From a virus: 64,000 bases of DNA. Made by a program: the position numbers and the translations under genes. Position 1 is the first letter of the stretch; every line of letters starts with the position of its first letter. The stretch is from positions 248,001-312,000 of IMG/VR virus record IMGVR_UViG_3300046517_002304; one strand, written 5' to 3'. Under the pieces are notes generated by a model. That model was not told where the DNA came from, searched no databases, and worked only from the letters and a program-made list of their open reading frames with translations. Positions 36,821-44,578 of the stretch are shown piece after piece.

Positions 36821-37117
36821 TTAGGCAGCACCTTTCAATGCAATTTTGGGAATGTTCAGTGTAAAACAGAACGGCTTGACTGTTCTGCCATTATCAAATG
36901 CCTTGATAAATTTCTTCACACTTGTCGGCATCTTTAAGCGGCGAAAGACTCCTCTTGTCTTAGTAAAATTATAAATTTCAATACTGCCAGCGATTACATG
37001 AGCGTAATAAGGCCACGCCAGCCTCGCATTAATCACCAAAGCGGCGGGACAAAGCATACAATCACTAGCAATTCCATGTTGGATTTGCTCCTGCATTACT
37101 ACGAATCGTGTTTTCAT
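36821..37117 (-). CDS. Family C paralogue (98 aa)
   Basis: M-K-T-R-F-V-V-M-Q-E-Q-I-Q-H-G ... C-M-L-C-P-A-A-L-V-I-N ... K-P-F-C-F-T-L-N-I-P. Start 37117, not the longer frame. Confidence 0.7.
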   Translation of the reverse strand: MKTRFVVMQEQIQHGIASDCMLCPAALVINARLAWPYYAHVIAGSIEIYNFTKTRGVFRRLKMPTSVKKFIKAFDNGRTVKPFCFTLNIPKIALKGAA

Positions 37118-37119
37118 AA

Positions 37120-37302
37120 TTACATCCTCAACAGCCAGATACGGGAGTGGCGCGGTTGTTCTTTCTCCCACAAAAGAATAGCACAACAGGCAAGAAACGC
37201 AACTATTGCCCACACTATCATCTCCCCCTCATTAGAGGAAGATTTGAGAATGATAGAGAACGCTTTCAGGCAGATAGCAATAAGAGCGATTTTAATTTTC
37301 AT
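37120..37302 (-). CDS. 60-aa membrane protein
   Basis: M-K-I-K-I-A-L-I-A-I and a second helix M-I-V-W-A-I-V-A-F-L-A-C-C-A-I-L-L-W, then a basic tail. Confidence 0.6.
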   Translation of the reverse strand: MKIKIALIAICLKAFSIILKSSSNEGEMIVWAIVAFLACCAILLWEKEQPRHSRIWLLRM

Positions 37303-37308
37303 GGATAA

Positions 37309-37542
37309 CTACCTGATCGTTTCCTCAGCACAACATTCGCTTGCACCGCCATTGAACACGAATGGTTTTTCTGGCGTGCCGTCGTTGAATCGGTTGTAGC
37401 CGTTGTCGGATGGAGGCCGCTCCCCTTCCTTTTTGAATACCTTATCGCAAGCATCCTTCGGGGAGTCTGCCTTAACGCTCCTGAACATGTTGAACCCAGC
37501 GCCTAGATTATACGGTCGGGTATAGACGTTATATTTGCTCAT
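37309..37542 (-). CDS. Hypothetical 77-aa protein
   Basis: M-S-K-Y-N-V-Y-T-R-P-Y-N-L-G-A-G ... D-A-C-D-K-V-F-K-K-E. Stop TAG-TTATCC. Confidence 0.65.
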   Translation of the reverse strand: MSKYNVYTRPYNLGAGFNMFRSVKADSPKDACDKVFKKEGERPPSDNGYNRFNDGTPEKPFVFNGGASECCAEETIR

Positions 37543-37558
37543 AGATATTCATGGATAA

Positions 37559-37786
37559 CTACTTACACTTCCGCATCTTCCAAATTTCCTGATCGTTTTC
37601 CACCTTGATAAACTCAGGACTCCATCCCGTTGCTTCCTCAAAATGATCCATATACCGACCAATGGTCATTCGTCTGGTATAGTAATCAGGGTTTACGCTG
37701 ACGCTATCCGTAGCAATGATATGCTCCACCTTCCGCATATACTCCACGAATCCATCCCATAATGCTTGCGCTTTAACTTTCGTCAT
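37559..37786 (-). CDS. Hypothetical 75-aa protein
   Basis: Helical, W-D-G-F-V-E-Y-M-R-K-V-E-H-I ending K-M-R-K-C-K. The end DNA is close to the 8-codon frame at 38492. Stop TAG-TTATCC. Confidence 0.65.
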   Translation of the reverse strand: MTKVKAQALWDGFVEYMRKVEHIIATDSVSVNPDYYTRRMTIGRYMDHFEEATGWSPEFIKVENDQEIWKMRKCK

Positions 37787-37935
37787 CGGATGTTCACCCT
37801 TCCGTTTTCGTCAGAGTAATAAAAATCAATCTTGAGAAGGACGTGGGCGGTTTTCAATGCCAGCCAACGGTGATAGGCGATTGCGAAGTCCGAAAACGAT
37901 TCGGCACCTTCATTCGGATTCGTTACGTAGAACAT
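37783..37935 (-). CDS. Hypothetical 50-aa protein
   Basis: M-F-Y-V-T-N-P-N-E-G-A-E-S-F-S-D-F-A-I-A-Y-H-R-W-L. TAATG on the frameshifted family C gene, ATGA on 37786. Confidence 0.55.
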   Translation of the reverse strand: MFYVTNPNEGAESFSDFAIAYHRWLALKTAHVLLKIDFYYSDENGRVNIR

Positions 37936-38248
37936 TAAGTGGCTTTCAACAGGAATTCAGGAATATCCATCAGGAAAGTAAGCGGACTCGGCTTTTGATC
38001 GTAATCCTTCTCATCAAACCGCATAATGAAAAAACTCGCTGTATCGGGCAAGTGGCTGGAATATACTTCTTTTCCGCCAAGTCGCCTTGGCGATTTTACG
38101 CTGTAGAACGCTACTCGCCTTTCTCAACATGGAGTTGATACTCTTCAGAAATTAACGGAATAATTGCCAAAGCAATCGGGCATTCCCCGCCCGAACAGGC
38201 AACTCCGTTGTTAATACACTCTTGCGTTACGGCGATTGTTTTAATCAT
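37935..38248 (-). pseudogene. Family C member with -1 frameshift
   Basis: Frame 1 reads M-I-K-T-I-A-V-T-Q-E-C-I-N-N-G ... C-S-G-G-E-C-P-I-A-L-A-I to TAG near 38115. The -1 frame continues V-A-F-Y-S-V ... F-I-M-R-F-D-E-K-D-Y ... P-L-T-F-L-M-D-I-P-E-F-L-L-K-A-T, a full family C end. No strong slippery heptamer is visible (GAG-AAA-GGC), so a broken gene is likelier than programmed frameshifting. Confidence 0.75.
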
Positions 38249-38475
38249 ACCTGATTCACGTTTTCGTGGAGTCTGACCCCGCTTGTCTCTGCTGCTTCCC
38301 TGATGATTGCTTCGTCACTACTCAGCCCCGCTACCCAAATCTTAATACCATTCTTGCCATTATAATCAATGTAAGTCGCAACAGTATCCTTAGCATTGCC
38401 TTCCAGCTTTGCCATGAAATTGTCGGCGGCTCTACGGGAGTGTGATACCACTAATGACGCGAATGGCTTTATCAT
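38245..38475 (-). CDS. Hypothetical 76-aa protein
   Basis: M-I-K-P-F-A-S-L-V-V-S-H-S-R-R-A-A-D-N-F ... I-K-I-W-V-A-G-L-S-S-D-E-A. ATGA with the frameshifted gene. Confidence 0.65.
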   Translation of the reverse strand: MIKPFASLVVSHSRRAADNFMAKLEGNAKDTVATYIDYNGKNGIKIWVAGLSSDEAIIREAAETSGVRLHENVNQV

Positions 38476-38491
38476 AATGTTTAACGGATAA

Positions 38492-38518
38492 CTACTCGCA
38501 CTTCCGCAAGGTTTTCAT
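38492..38518 (-). CDS. 8-codon mini-frame, gene remnant
   Basis: M-K-T-L-R-K-C-E overlapping the upstream stop (ATGA) and ending TAG-TTATCC. Near-copy of the last codons of 37559, so probably the leftover end of a lost duplicate. Confidence 0.35.
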   Translation of the reverse strand: MKTLRKCE

Positions 38519-38721
38519 GGTGCGAAATTTACGCCGATCTGATACTTAGCATTGAAGTCGCCGTCAGCATTCTTGACATGCTGATAGACTACGGCAGCGT
38601 GCGGATTATTTCCAGTGCAGAGAGTTTTCAGCACGGCAAGAGCATTGGCTTGCGAAAGAACCAACTCAATCTTGCAGGATTTTGTCTCTTCCTTATACTC
38701 AATTGAGAATGATTCTTCCAT
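38515..38721 (-). CDS. Family D paralogue (68 aa)
   Basis: S-C-K-I-E-L-V-L-S-Q-A-N-A-L-A-V-L-K-T-L, best conserved D member. Confidence 0.65.
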   Translation of the reverse strand: MEESFSIEYKEETKSCKIELVLSQANALAVLKTLCTGNNPHAAVVYQHVKNADGDFNAKYQIGVNFAP

Positions 38722-38740
38722 TGTATTTTTCTATGGATAA

Positions 38741-39034
38741 CTAGGCGGCACGCAAGATGTGGTCGGGGATGTCCAGCTCAAATGTGAACGGTTTCACCGT
38801 ATTATTACCGTCAAAATTCTCAATAAACTTAGCGACTTTTGTCGGAGTCTCCATAAGAGGACAAACCTTTGCGGTATGGTTTTTATAACTAAACCAGATT
38901 AAATCTAGTCCGACCATCACATCATAATGTGTATCAATCACCCCGATGATTGCTCTTGCCACTGGACAATTACCAGAATGGCACGGCTCGCCAGCGTCAA
39001 TGTCTTGCTGAGTGACTGAGATTGTTTTAATCAT
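38741..39034 (-). CDS. Family C paralogue (97 aa)
   Basis: I-S-V-T-Q-Q-D-I-D-A-G-E-P-C ... N-C-P-V-A-R-A-I ... K-P-F-T-F-E-L-D-I-P. Clearest member; stop TAG-TTATCC. Confidence 0.75.
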   Translation of the reverse strand: MIKTISVTQQDIDAGEPCHSGNCPVARAIIGVIDTHYDVMVGLDLIWFSYKNHTAKVCPLMETPTKVAKFIENFDGNNTVKPFTFELDIPDHILRAA

Positions 39035-39273
39035 GCTTTCACGATTTCAATGTAATTCAAATCGCCCTGGGGATCTCTGATCCAAAGGTCCACATTTTCC
39101 GCAAGATGGCAGACAATGGTTTTCTTACCACGAGGTCTGGTAATCTGGTAAGCGGTTCGTCCATAAGATTTATAAATCTTATTAATCCGATAATCTCTCC
39201 CGCCTTCCAACTTCTCCAGCCATACCCAACCATGCACCCTGATGATACTGCCGACTTGGATTTTAGTATTCAT
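39031..39273 (-). CDS. 80-aa SH3-like protein
   Basis: I-Q-V-G-S-I-I-R-V-H-G-W-V-W-L-E ... Y-R-I-N-K-I-Y, barrel-like strands. ATGA coupling. Confidence 0.6.
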   Translation of the reverse strand: MNTKIQVGSIIRVHGWVWLEKLEGGRDYRINKIYKSYGRTAYQITRPRGKKTIVCHLAENVDLWIRDPQGDLNYIEIVKA

Positions 39274-39289
39274 AATTGATTACGGATAA

Positions 39290-39604
39290 CTAGAGGATAT
39301 CAATATCCTCAACGATGTTTTCGTGAAAGAATGCAGAGATACGGACGACACCGAATCTTACTTTATCGTTGTCGTCCTCCCACGAATAGCCTACAGTATA
39401 CTCTCTCTTGTCGCCAATTCGTACGATGCCGTCAATCTGAAGTCCACCGAGCCATTGCTTGCCGTCAATTTCAACGCCGTGCGGAATGTTCCGACGATGC
39501 CTGACGATTGCCCGTTCAAGGCAACTCCGTTGTCCATCGGTGAGCTGGTTGTGGAAGCTATTGATCTTCTGAACCATGCCGTTTTTAATGATTACTGGAG
39601 TCAT
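39290..39604 (-). CDS. Hypothetical 104-aa protein
   Basis: H-N-Q-L-T-D-G-Q-R-S-C-L-E-R-A-I-V-R-H helix then beta strands with Trp. Stop TAG-TTATCC. Confidence 0.65.
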   Translation of the reverse strand: MTPVIIKNGMVQKINSFHNQLTDGQRSCLERAIVRHRRNIPHGVEIDGKQWLGGLQIDGIVRIGDKREYTVGYSWEDDNDKVRFGVVRISAFFHENIVEDIDIL

Positions 39605-39610
39605 AATTAA

Positions 39611-39808
39611 CTACTCGTCTATCTCCACGCTCTCAGGATAGAATGACACCAAGCAATCAGCGTCCATTTTGACTTCGACGATTTCGTTACGACCGTTAGA
39701 GAAAACAGAGTAGACACATCCCTTATGTCCACGCCAATTAGCAATAGAGCAAGATTCTTTAATCTTAACTCTGACGCCGGGGCGGGGAAAAGTGATTGTT
39801 GTTTGCAT
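39611..39808 (-). CDS. Family G SH3-like protein (65 aa)
   Basis: P-R-P-G-V-R-V-K-I-K-E-S-C-S-I-A-N-W-R-G-H-K-G ... F-Y-P-E-S-V-E. Same layout in 40220 and 40984. KOW/SH3-type barrel. Confidence 0.65.
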   Translation of the reverse strand: MQTTITFPRPGVRVKIKESCSIANWRGHKGCVYSVFSNGRNEIVEVKMDADCLVSFYPESVEIDE

Positions 39809-39824
39809 AATGTTTAACGGATAA

Positions 39825-40019
39825 CTAGGCGGCTGAGAAAATCATCTTGCCGATTCGCTCAACGTCGGAATCGGGATGAATGAATCCCATTCTCCCGTCA
39901 GCGTGAGCAATGTTGTATTTTTCGGAAGTGGGATTGACGACAATCAATCTGATTGCATGATCCATGCCTCCGATTGTCGTTTCAATTACGTCCCATGTTT
40001 TGCATTCTTTAAGTTTCAT
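39825..40019 (-). CDS. 64-aa SH3-like protein
   Basis: Start M-K-L-K-E-C-K-T-W-D-V-I-E (40019), CCGGAGTATACA ahead, inside the upstream gene end. Confidence 0.6.
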   Translation of the reverse strand: MKLKECKTWDVIETTIGGMDHAIRLIVVNPTSEKYNIAHADGRMGFIHPDSDVERIGKMIFSAA

Positions 40020-40203
40020 TTGTATACTCCGGTGCAAGTGGCGGTCTTCGCTCGCCTGTTTTGGGATCGTTCCAGAATTGATGACTTGACTGCTTACACT
40101 TTTTACAATACCTTATCCCCATGCTGGGAGTTGAATAATAATGAACATCACCGCCGCAATCGCCAGTGTGGATTCCGATCTTTCGGTCTTCGTTCTTTTT
40201 CAT
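40009..40203 (-). CDS. 64-aa protein with C-x-x-C pair
   Basis: H-T-G-D-C-G-G-D-V ... Y-C-K-K-C-K-Q-S-S-H-Q-F-W, likely zinc ribbon. Confidence 0.65.
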   Translation of the reverse strand: MKKNEDRKIGIHTGDCGGDVHYYSTPSMGIRYCKKCKQSSHQFWNDPKTGERRPPLAPEYTNET

Positions 40204-40219
40204 AATTGATTACGGATAA

Positions 40220-40417
40220 CTAGAGAAGGTCTAGACTGCTCTCGCGGACCTTAACAACTAACTTTCCGCCCAATCCAACATGGATGCAATCCTTGCCGAT
40301 GCCTTTGATCTGGCCCATCCTGCCGCGATACTTCGGGAGGAGACAGTTCTGGCGAATTCTGACAACCATGCCAGGCGCGGGAATTGTTTGGGGGATGAAG
40401 GCGGGGAAAGTAATCAT
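40220..40417 (-). CDS. Family G SH3-like protein (65 aa)
   Basis: I-P-A-P-G-M-V-V-R-I-R-Q-N-C-L-L-P-K-Y-R-G-R-M-G-Q-I. Stop TAG-TTATCC. Confidence 0.65.
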   Translation of the reverse strand: MITFPAFIPQTIPAPGMVVRIRQNCLLPKYRGRMGQIKGIGKDCIHVGLGGKLVVKVRESSLDLL

Positions 40418-40671
40418 GAGAGGACTTCTATTGTAATGTGGCCTTTGGCGGATTTACGGGGAATGATTTGCGACACATCTTCAAGATTAAACTTGGCAAT
40501 ACCTAATCCATCAGGGTAAACAACGTATTCAAATCGCTCAAATTCGTTGTTTGTCTTGCCAGCCAGAAGTTGCCCATACATGATAAAAAATCGTTCGCCG
40601 CTCGCACGGTGGATGCCCGCGACTCTGACTCCCTTGCCGATATGCTGCTTCAGTATTTCAAGGTTTGTCAT
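40414..40671 (-). CDS. 85-aa SH3-like protein
   Basis: L-K-Q-H-I-G-K-G-V-R-V-A-G-I ... K-F-N-L-E-D-V-S-Q-I-I-P-R. ATGA overlap with 40417. Confidence 0.6.
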   Translation of the reverse strand: MTNLEILKQHIGKGVRVAGIHRASGERFFIMYGQLLAGKTNNEFERFEYVVYPDGLGIAKFNLEDVSQIIPRKSAKGHITIEVLS

Positions 40672-40687
40672 GATTGATAAAGGATAA

Positions 40688-40987
40688 CTAGGCTTTCAGG
40701 ATTGCTTTCGGCAACCGCAGACTGAATCGGAATGGCTTGACCGCTCTGAAGTTGTCAAAATCTTCAATAAATTTTTGCACTCTAAGAGGGAGCGAGAATT
40801 GGATCGGCACTTCCTGATTATGTAAATAAACATCTGCAACCCTCCCAATCACCATAATCAATCTAACTTTCTCGGATAGCTTCTGGCCGATCACTAATGC
40901 AACAGGGCAAGTGGAGCAACTGCATACGTCACCGTCAACGATTAATTCCTCATTAACGGAAAAATAAACTCTTTTTTTGTCGCTCAT
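40688..40987 (-). CDS. Family C paralogue (99 aa)
   Basis: C-S-C-S-T-C-P-V-A-L-V-I ... K-F-I-E-D-F-D-N ... K-P-F-R-F-S-L-R-L-P. Stop TAG-TTATCC. Confidence 0.7.
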   Translation of the reverse strand: MSDKKRVYFSVNEELIVDGDVCSCSTCPVALVIGQKLSEKVRLIMVIGRVADVYLHNQEVPIQFSLPLRVQKFIEDFDNFRAVKPFRFSLRLPKAILKA

Positions 40988-41184
40988 CTTAAATCCATGC
41001 TTTCAGGATAAACATCAATTTGATCGATGCCGTCAAGTTGAACCTCAATGGTTCCTGATTCCTTTTCGCCTGAGACAACCGTTCCAAGTCGGCCACGCGC
41101 CCACTCAATTCGGCATTCGTTGTTAATTGTAACTGGCGTTCCGACTGACGGAATGAATGGTCTTGTTTCGTCCATGAAAGTCAT
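40984..41184 (-). CDS. Family G SH3-like protein (66 aa)
   Basis: P-S-V-G-T-P-V-T-I-N-N-E-C-R-I-E-W-A-R-G-R-L-G-T-V-V ... Y-P-E-S-M-D. Confidence 0.65.
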   Translation of the reverse strand: MTFMDETRPFIPSVGTPVTINNECRIEWARGRLGTVVSGEKESGTIEVQLDGIDQIDVYPESMDLR

Positions 41185-41193
41185 ACGGATAAC

Positions 41194-41577
41194 TCACCCT
41201 TCCATTGCCTTGCAAGCCTGTTCAAAACTATCAAACGACATTTCGTTTCTTGTATAACGAAAGCCGCACCGAGGATGACGGTTACTTTGAAAAGCAACAT
41301 ACCAAACATCTTCATCCCTGATTGCAAACGTCCAATCACCGCAACTGGCAGTCCAGTCAATGACTCTAACCTCACTGTATCCTAAGAATTTAAATAATTT
41401 CTTATAACTAGATGATCCAGCATTCGGCAGCTCAATACTTTCACCGTTATTAAACAAATCTGCTGCTGGCCTACTCCTCAGAGCGTTTCCATTATCATCA
41501 TAGATGATGCCGAAACCACTCGGGTTTTCGTGCATTCCAGTCGCTTGCTCATGAGCGAATTGTTCGGCTGCTTTCAT
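41194..41577 (-). CDS. Hypothetical 127-aa protein
   Basis: Start M-K-A-A-E-Q-F-A-H-E-Q-A-T (41577); the longer frame is the octamer. Mixed, Trp-rich middle (W-T-A-S-C-G-D-W-T-F-A-I). Stop TGA-GTTATCC. Confidence 0.65.
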   Translation of the reverse strand: MKAAEQFAHEQATGMHENPSGFGIIYDDNGNALRSRPAADLFNNGESIELPNAGSSSYKKLFKFLGYSEVRVIDWTASCGDWTFAIRDEDVWYVAFQSNRHPRCGFRYTRNEMSFDSFEQACKAMEG

Positions 41578-41593
41578 AGTTGTTAATGGATAA

Positions 41594-41935
41594 CTAATCG
41601 TGGGTGCCGATGTGAATCCCATCAGGGTAATGGTCGGGACAAATGTATGACCGTGCGCAGACGCACTGAGTATACTCTGCTTTTTCGCAGCAGATTTGAC
41701 CTTGCTTAACTTCTAATTTCTTTTTGCACTGGTCCCTTCCACATGCTTTCCGCTCAAATGATCTTCTGGCCCAGCTCGCCGTATCAATGTTGAGCGCATC
41801 ACCACAAATGCAGCAATGATAATATTCTTGAACCTTGACCGAACAGTCAGAACAAACATTCAAGCCGTCAGCCATTTTCGTAGTATGCGGCCTTTGTCGG
41901 CACCACTCGCAAGCATCGGCGTATTTAAGTTTCAT
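41594..41935 (-). CDS. 113-aa Cys-rich zinc-binding protein
   Basis: Cys at about 9 and 12, 28/31, 41/42/45, 64/69, with H-x-x-C near the end: three likely zinc sites. Stop TAG-TTATCC. Regulator or RNA binding is guesswork. Confidence 0.65.
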   Translation of the reverse strand: MKLKYADACEWCRQRPHTTKMADGLNVCSDCSVKVQEYYHCCICGDALNIDTASWARRSFERKACGRDQCKKKLEVKQGQICCEKAEYTQCVCARSYICPDHYPDGIHIGTHD

Positions 41936-41962
41936 GGTTGATTACGGATAACTAGGCGACTT

Positions 41963-42106
41963 TTATGGAGTCAACCAGATGAAAAACCAAGTTATTAAAC
42001 AAACTGGAAGAACATAAAAAAGCAAAAATGGCAAAACTCCAAACCATGCGTAATACATGGCGATACCAATAATAGTAATCAATTTATTCTTAATGCGCTC
42101 AATCAT
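41963..42106 (-). CDS. 47-aa membrane protein
   Basis: Helices 10-24 and 25-45, Phe/Leu-rich. ATGA overlap with the next. Stop TAA before the octamer. Confidence 0.6.
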   Translation of the reverse strand: MIERIKNKLITIIGIAMYYAWFGVLPFLLFYVLPVCLITWFFIWLTP

Positions 42107-42246
42107 CGCAGCCTAGTTTCCGCTCTGATTGTTGACAGTGCCGTATCAAGGCTCAGGACTTCCGTACTCCACGACAATTCACCGTCGCGGTAGCACTTCA
42201 GCATCCAACAGCCAGCACCGATCTGATTGATTTCAAATTTAAGCAT
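42103..42246 (-). CDS. Hypothetical 47-aa protein
   Basis: M-L-K-F-E-I-N-Q-I-G-A-G-C-W-M-L-K-C-Y-R-D-G-E-L. Small beta fold. Confidence 0.6.
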   Translation of the reverse strand: MLKFEINQIGAGCWMLKCYRDGELSWSTEVLSLDTALSTIRAETRLR

Positions 42247-42578
42247 TAGGCTGATTTCAACACATATTGCGGAAAGTCAAGCGTGAAGTGGGCAGGCGTG
42301 ACTGGCTCGGGATAATGGCCGGGATCAAAACAATGAGCGTAGAATTTTTTGGCAATTGTTGCTAACTTAGTAACGACGCCTAAACGCCAAGTTGTGCGTA
42401 TGCCTGAATTGGCAGTTTTAAAAATCAAAACTTCGCCGTCCAACACGCAAACAAAATAACCATCTTTAATTCTTTCGCGGATAGCAAGGTCAACGGGATC
42501 ATGGATGCCGCGATTTTCCATGCTTTTGTTGATTCTGCGTTGCGTGATGCAAAATCTAGTCGGTTTGTAGTTTTTCAT
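42246..42578 (-). CDS. Divergent family C paralogue (110 aa) lacking the Cys pair
   Basis: F-C-I-T-Q-R-R-I-N-K-S ... D-P-V-D-L-A-I-R-E-R-I ... H-F-T-L-D-F-P. D-P-V-D-L-A-I replaces C-P-V-A-x-A-I. Confidence 0.6.
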   Translation of the reverse strand: MKNYKPTRFCITQRRINKSMENRGIHDPVDLAIRERIKDGYFVCVLDGEVLIFKTANSGIRTTWRLGVVTKLATIAKKFYAHCFDPGHYPEPVTPAHFTLDFPQYVLKSA

Positions 42579-42595
42579 GATTGGTTTATGGATAA

Positions 42596-42817
42596 CTAAA
42601 TGAAGATAGGTTGACAGGTGACTAGCATTTGTTTCTCAATGGCAATTTCTAATCGCTCAAAAACCCATGCTTGCCGTTGTTCCAGCCATCTATAGTAAGC
42701 GACCTGAGACAATCCTTTAACGGGATAGCGTCTCATCCTATGCCCTTCCATCGGCTGATGAGACAAGTCTAATACTAGACCATCTTGCGGGCCACCGATG
42801 ACATTAGTTTTAGGCAC
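42596..42817 (-). CDS. 73-aa protein with G-G-P-Q-D-G start
   Basis: M-P-K-T-N-V-I-G-G-P-Q-D-G-L-V, a pattern seen in many small phage proteins. Stop TAG-TTATCC. Function unknown. Confidence 0.65.
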   Translation of the reverse strand: MPKTNVIGGPQDGLVLDLSHQPMEGHRMRRYPVKGLSQVAYYRWLEQRQAWVFERLEIAIEKQMLVTCQPIFI

Positions 42818-42818
42818 G

Positions 42819-43022
42819 TTAATTCCTCTGAACGAGAATTCGTTTGTATTCGGGACTGTCTACGCTGATTAAGTGATGTGTTGTATCAAAATACTTCATA
42901 TACTTCAAATGTTCGCTGCTCTCCGTGTTCTGAAAGTATTGATAACCGTCTGCTTCGCCTTGATAGATATAAATCTTATTGTGGCGAGTTGAGTAGTAGC
43001 GTTGGCCGATTTGGAAATTCAT
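42819..43022 (-). CDS. Hypothetical 67-aa protein
   Basis: Start M-N-F-Q-I-G-Q-R-Y-Y-S-T-R-H-N-K-I-Y-I-Y (43022). Tyr-rich beta protein. Confidence 0.6.
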   Translation of the reverse strand: MNFQIGQRYYSTRHNKIYIYQGEADGYQYFQNTESSEHLKYMKYFDTTHHLISVDSPEYKRILVQRN

Positions 43023-43038
43023 AATATTTAAAGGATAA

Positions 43039-43191
43039 CTAGTATCCCCTTTTACGATACAGAATCCATGCAAGATCTTCTAACGCCAGCCTGCGACGGC
43101 GAGTCTCCCACCCTTTGAATGCTGCCAGTCGCCTCTTATTCAGCTTGCGACGACGATTCAGCCATCCTTGTTTCTGCGGGGATGTTTTCAT
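43039..43191 (-). CDS. 50-aa strongly basic protein
   Basis: Seven to nine Arg in clusters (L-N-R-R-R-K-L-N-K-R-R-L). Stop TAG-TTATCC; ATGA coupling. Nucleic-acid binding likely. Confidence 0.6.
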   Translation of the reverse strand: MKTSPQKQGWLNRRRKLNKRRLAAFKGWETRRRRLALEDLAWILYRKRGY

Positions 43192-43346
43192 GCTTCCTTG
43201 ACCGCCCAACCGTATATAACGGTTTCAGGGTATGCTACCAAAGCGATTTCTCTTGCGTGAGAATAATCGGCAGCATCAAACATGCTTTCATGCTTGAGAG
43301 AGCCATTCTCAAAATACTGGCAATGAAATCTCTTGTATGTTTTCAT
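43188..43346 (-). CDS. Hypothetical 52-aa protein
   Basis: M-K-T-Y-K-R-F-H-C-Q-Y-F-E-N-G-S ... A-R-E-I-A-L-V-A-Y-P-E-T-V. No Shine-Dalgarno, octamer 8 nt upstream. Confidence 0.6.
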   Translation of the reverse strand: MKTYKRFHCQYFENGSLKHESMFDAADYSHAREIALVAYPETVIYGWAVKEA

Positions 43347-43362
43347 AATTATGAAGGGATAA

Positions 43363-43767
43363 CTACTTATATTCCATTTTATTTACAACGCGGGCCGCGA
43401 CTTCCGCCACAACTTCGCCACCATTAATTTTAATGTTAGCGCCGGCATATTCGTTGCTTAAAATTTCATTGCCGATAACCCCCAAATCTTCGGGACGAAT
43501 TTTTCCGACAATAGGCTTGTCGGAAACAACCGAAACGACAATTGAATAATGATACATTTTCTTGACGAAATCGTTGTCGCCAAAATATTTTTCCTGGCAA
43601 CTTAAACAGACAGGCTCATCAATCTCCTCTTCTCCTCCATTTTCGCCGTCTAGAAAACTAGGCGTCCACCCAGCGGCTTGAGCTGCGTCAACATTTGCCA
43701 CCCTGTTATCGCAAAAGTAGCAAGCGATTTCTTTATTCCATCCTGCGGTTTGTTCGGTTTCGATCAT
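43363..43767 (-). CDS. 134-aa fusion of a zinc-ribbon part with a family B domain
   Basis: C-Y-F-C ... C-L-S-C in the first half, then M-Y-H-Y-S-I-V-V-S-V-V-S-D-K-P-I-V ... like 43784. Start 43767. Confidence 0.65.
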   Translation of the reverse strand: MIETEQTAGWNKEIACYFCDNRVANVDAAQAAGWTPSFLDGENGGEEEIDEPVCLSCQEKYFGDNDFVKKMYHYSIVVSVVSDKPIVGKIRPEDLGVIGNEILSNEYAGANIKINGGEVVAEVAARVVNKMEYK

Positions 43768-43783
43768 GATGTTTAAAGGATAA

Positions 43784-44035
43784 CTAATCCTCAAGGTCTT
43801 CGCCGTCATCGTTGATTTGAAAGAATTCTGGCTCTGACGCTTGCTCTCGCAATAGTTCTGCCATTCGCTTCGCGTCAACCGCCTCCGTTACAGATTTTAC
43901 GTCGCCAGAATATTCGCCGTTGATACACTCGTCTACGATAACCTCAAGACTATCCAAATTCACATCGCGGATTGGGTCTTCGGAAAGAACCGTCAACGTG
44001 ATTTCGGTTTTGTAAAACTTGCGTTTTGATGGCAT
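43784..44035 (-). CDS. Family B-like paralogue (83 aa) with acidic tail
   Basis: E-I-T-L-T-V-L-S-E-D-P-I-R-D-V ... I-V-D-E-C-I-N-G-E-Y-S-G, matching the end half of 43363. Stop TAG-TTATCC. Confidence 0.65.
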   Translation of the reverse strand: MPSKRKFYKTEITLTVLSEDPIRDVNLDSLEVIVDECINGEYSGDVKSVTEAVDAKRMAELLREQASEPEFFQINDDGEDLED

Positions 44036-44059
44036 GATTTTCTCTGTAGCGAAAGGGAT

Positions 44060-44091
44060 AACTCACGCCTATTAATTAATAGGCGTGAGTT
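44060..44091 (-). terminator. 32-nt perfect palindrome, terminator-like
   Basis: AACTCACGCCTATTAA/TTAATAGGCGTGAGTT; the octamer is its left end. No T-run. Confidence 0.5.
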
Positions 44092-44103
44092 AGTTGTTGA
44101 CAA

Positions 44104-44325
44104 CTAGGCGACCGAACGAAACTTGCTGGCGTCATTGATGACGACCGCACGACCTTCGGCGAGAAGCATCAAGTGAAAGTCAAAGACTTCGGCTTGCTTG
44201 CGTGCGAAATGATCCTGAACAGGCGGCTGAGCGATAGGCCGAATGCCCAGCACCTTGACAAGCCGCTGCTTCTTTTCAATGACGACGTTGTAGCACTGGC
44301 CTTTGATAATGTCGGTTCGCTTCAT
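44104..44325 (-). CDS. 73-aa SH3-like protein
   Basis: I-I-K-G-Q-C-Y-N-V-V-I-E-K-K-Q-R-L-V-K-V-L-G-I, pair with 44575. Planctomycete-style small barrel. Confidence 0.6.
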   Translation of the reverse strand: MKRTDIIKGQCYNVVIEKKQRLVKVLGIRPIAQPPVQDHFARKQAEVFDFHLMLLAEGRAVVINDASKFRSVA

Positions 44326-44380
44326 GATTTTCTTTCTAGGTTGGAGTCAATAGGAACGATTTATAATTGTTAAAGGATAA

Positions 44381-44578
44381 CTAAGCGGGAGTTTTCAGCC
44401 GATCATGTAATTCGGCTTTCGCTTTCGCAGTCATGTATCGCGGATTAGAAATCGCCTCAATCTTCATCGTAGGCGACGATATACCGAAACAATTTCTAGC
44501 TGCCGCATTAGCATCGGCAACGCGGTCAGAGTAGCGAATGTTCCCGCACCAGCTCACTGCGAAGAATTGATTTTTCAT
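44381..44578 (-). CDS. Hypothetical 65-aa protein
   Basis: Start M-K-N-Q-F-F-A-V-S-W-C (44578). H-D-R-L-K-T-P-A end. ATGA coupling; stop TAG-TTATCC. Confidence 0.6.
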   Translation of the reverse strand: MKNQFFAVSWCGNIRYSDRVADANAAARNCFGISSPTMKIEAISNPRYMTAKAKAELHDRLKTPA

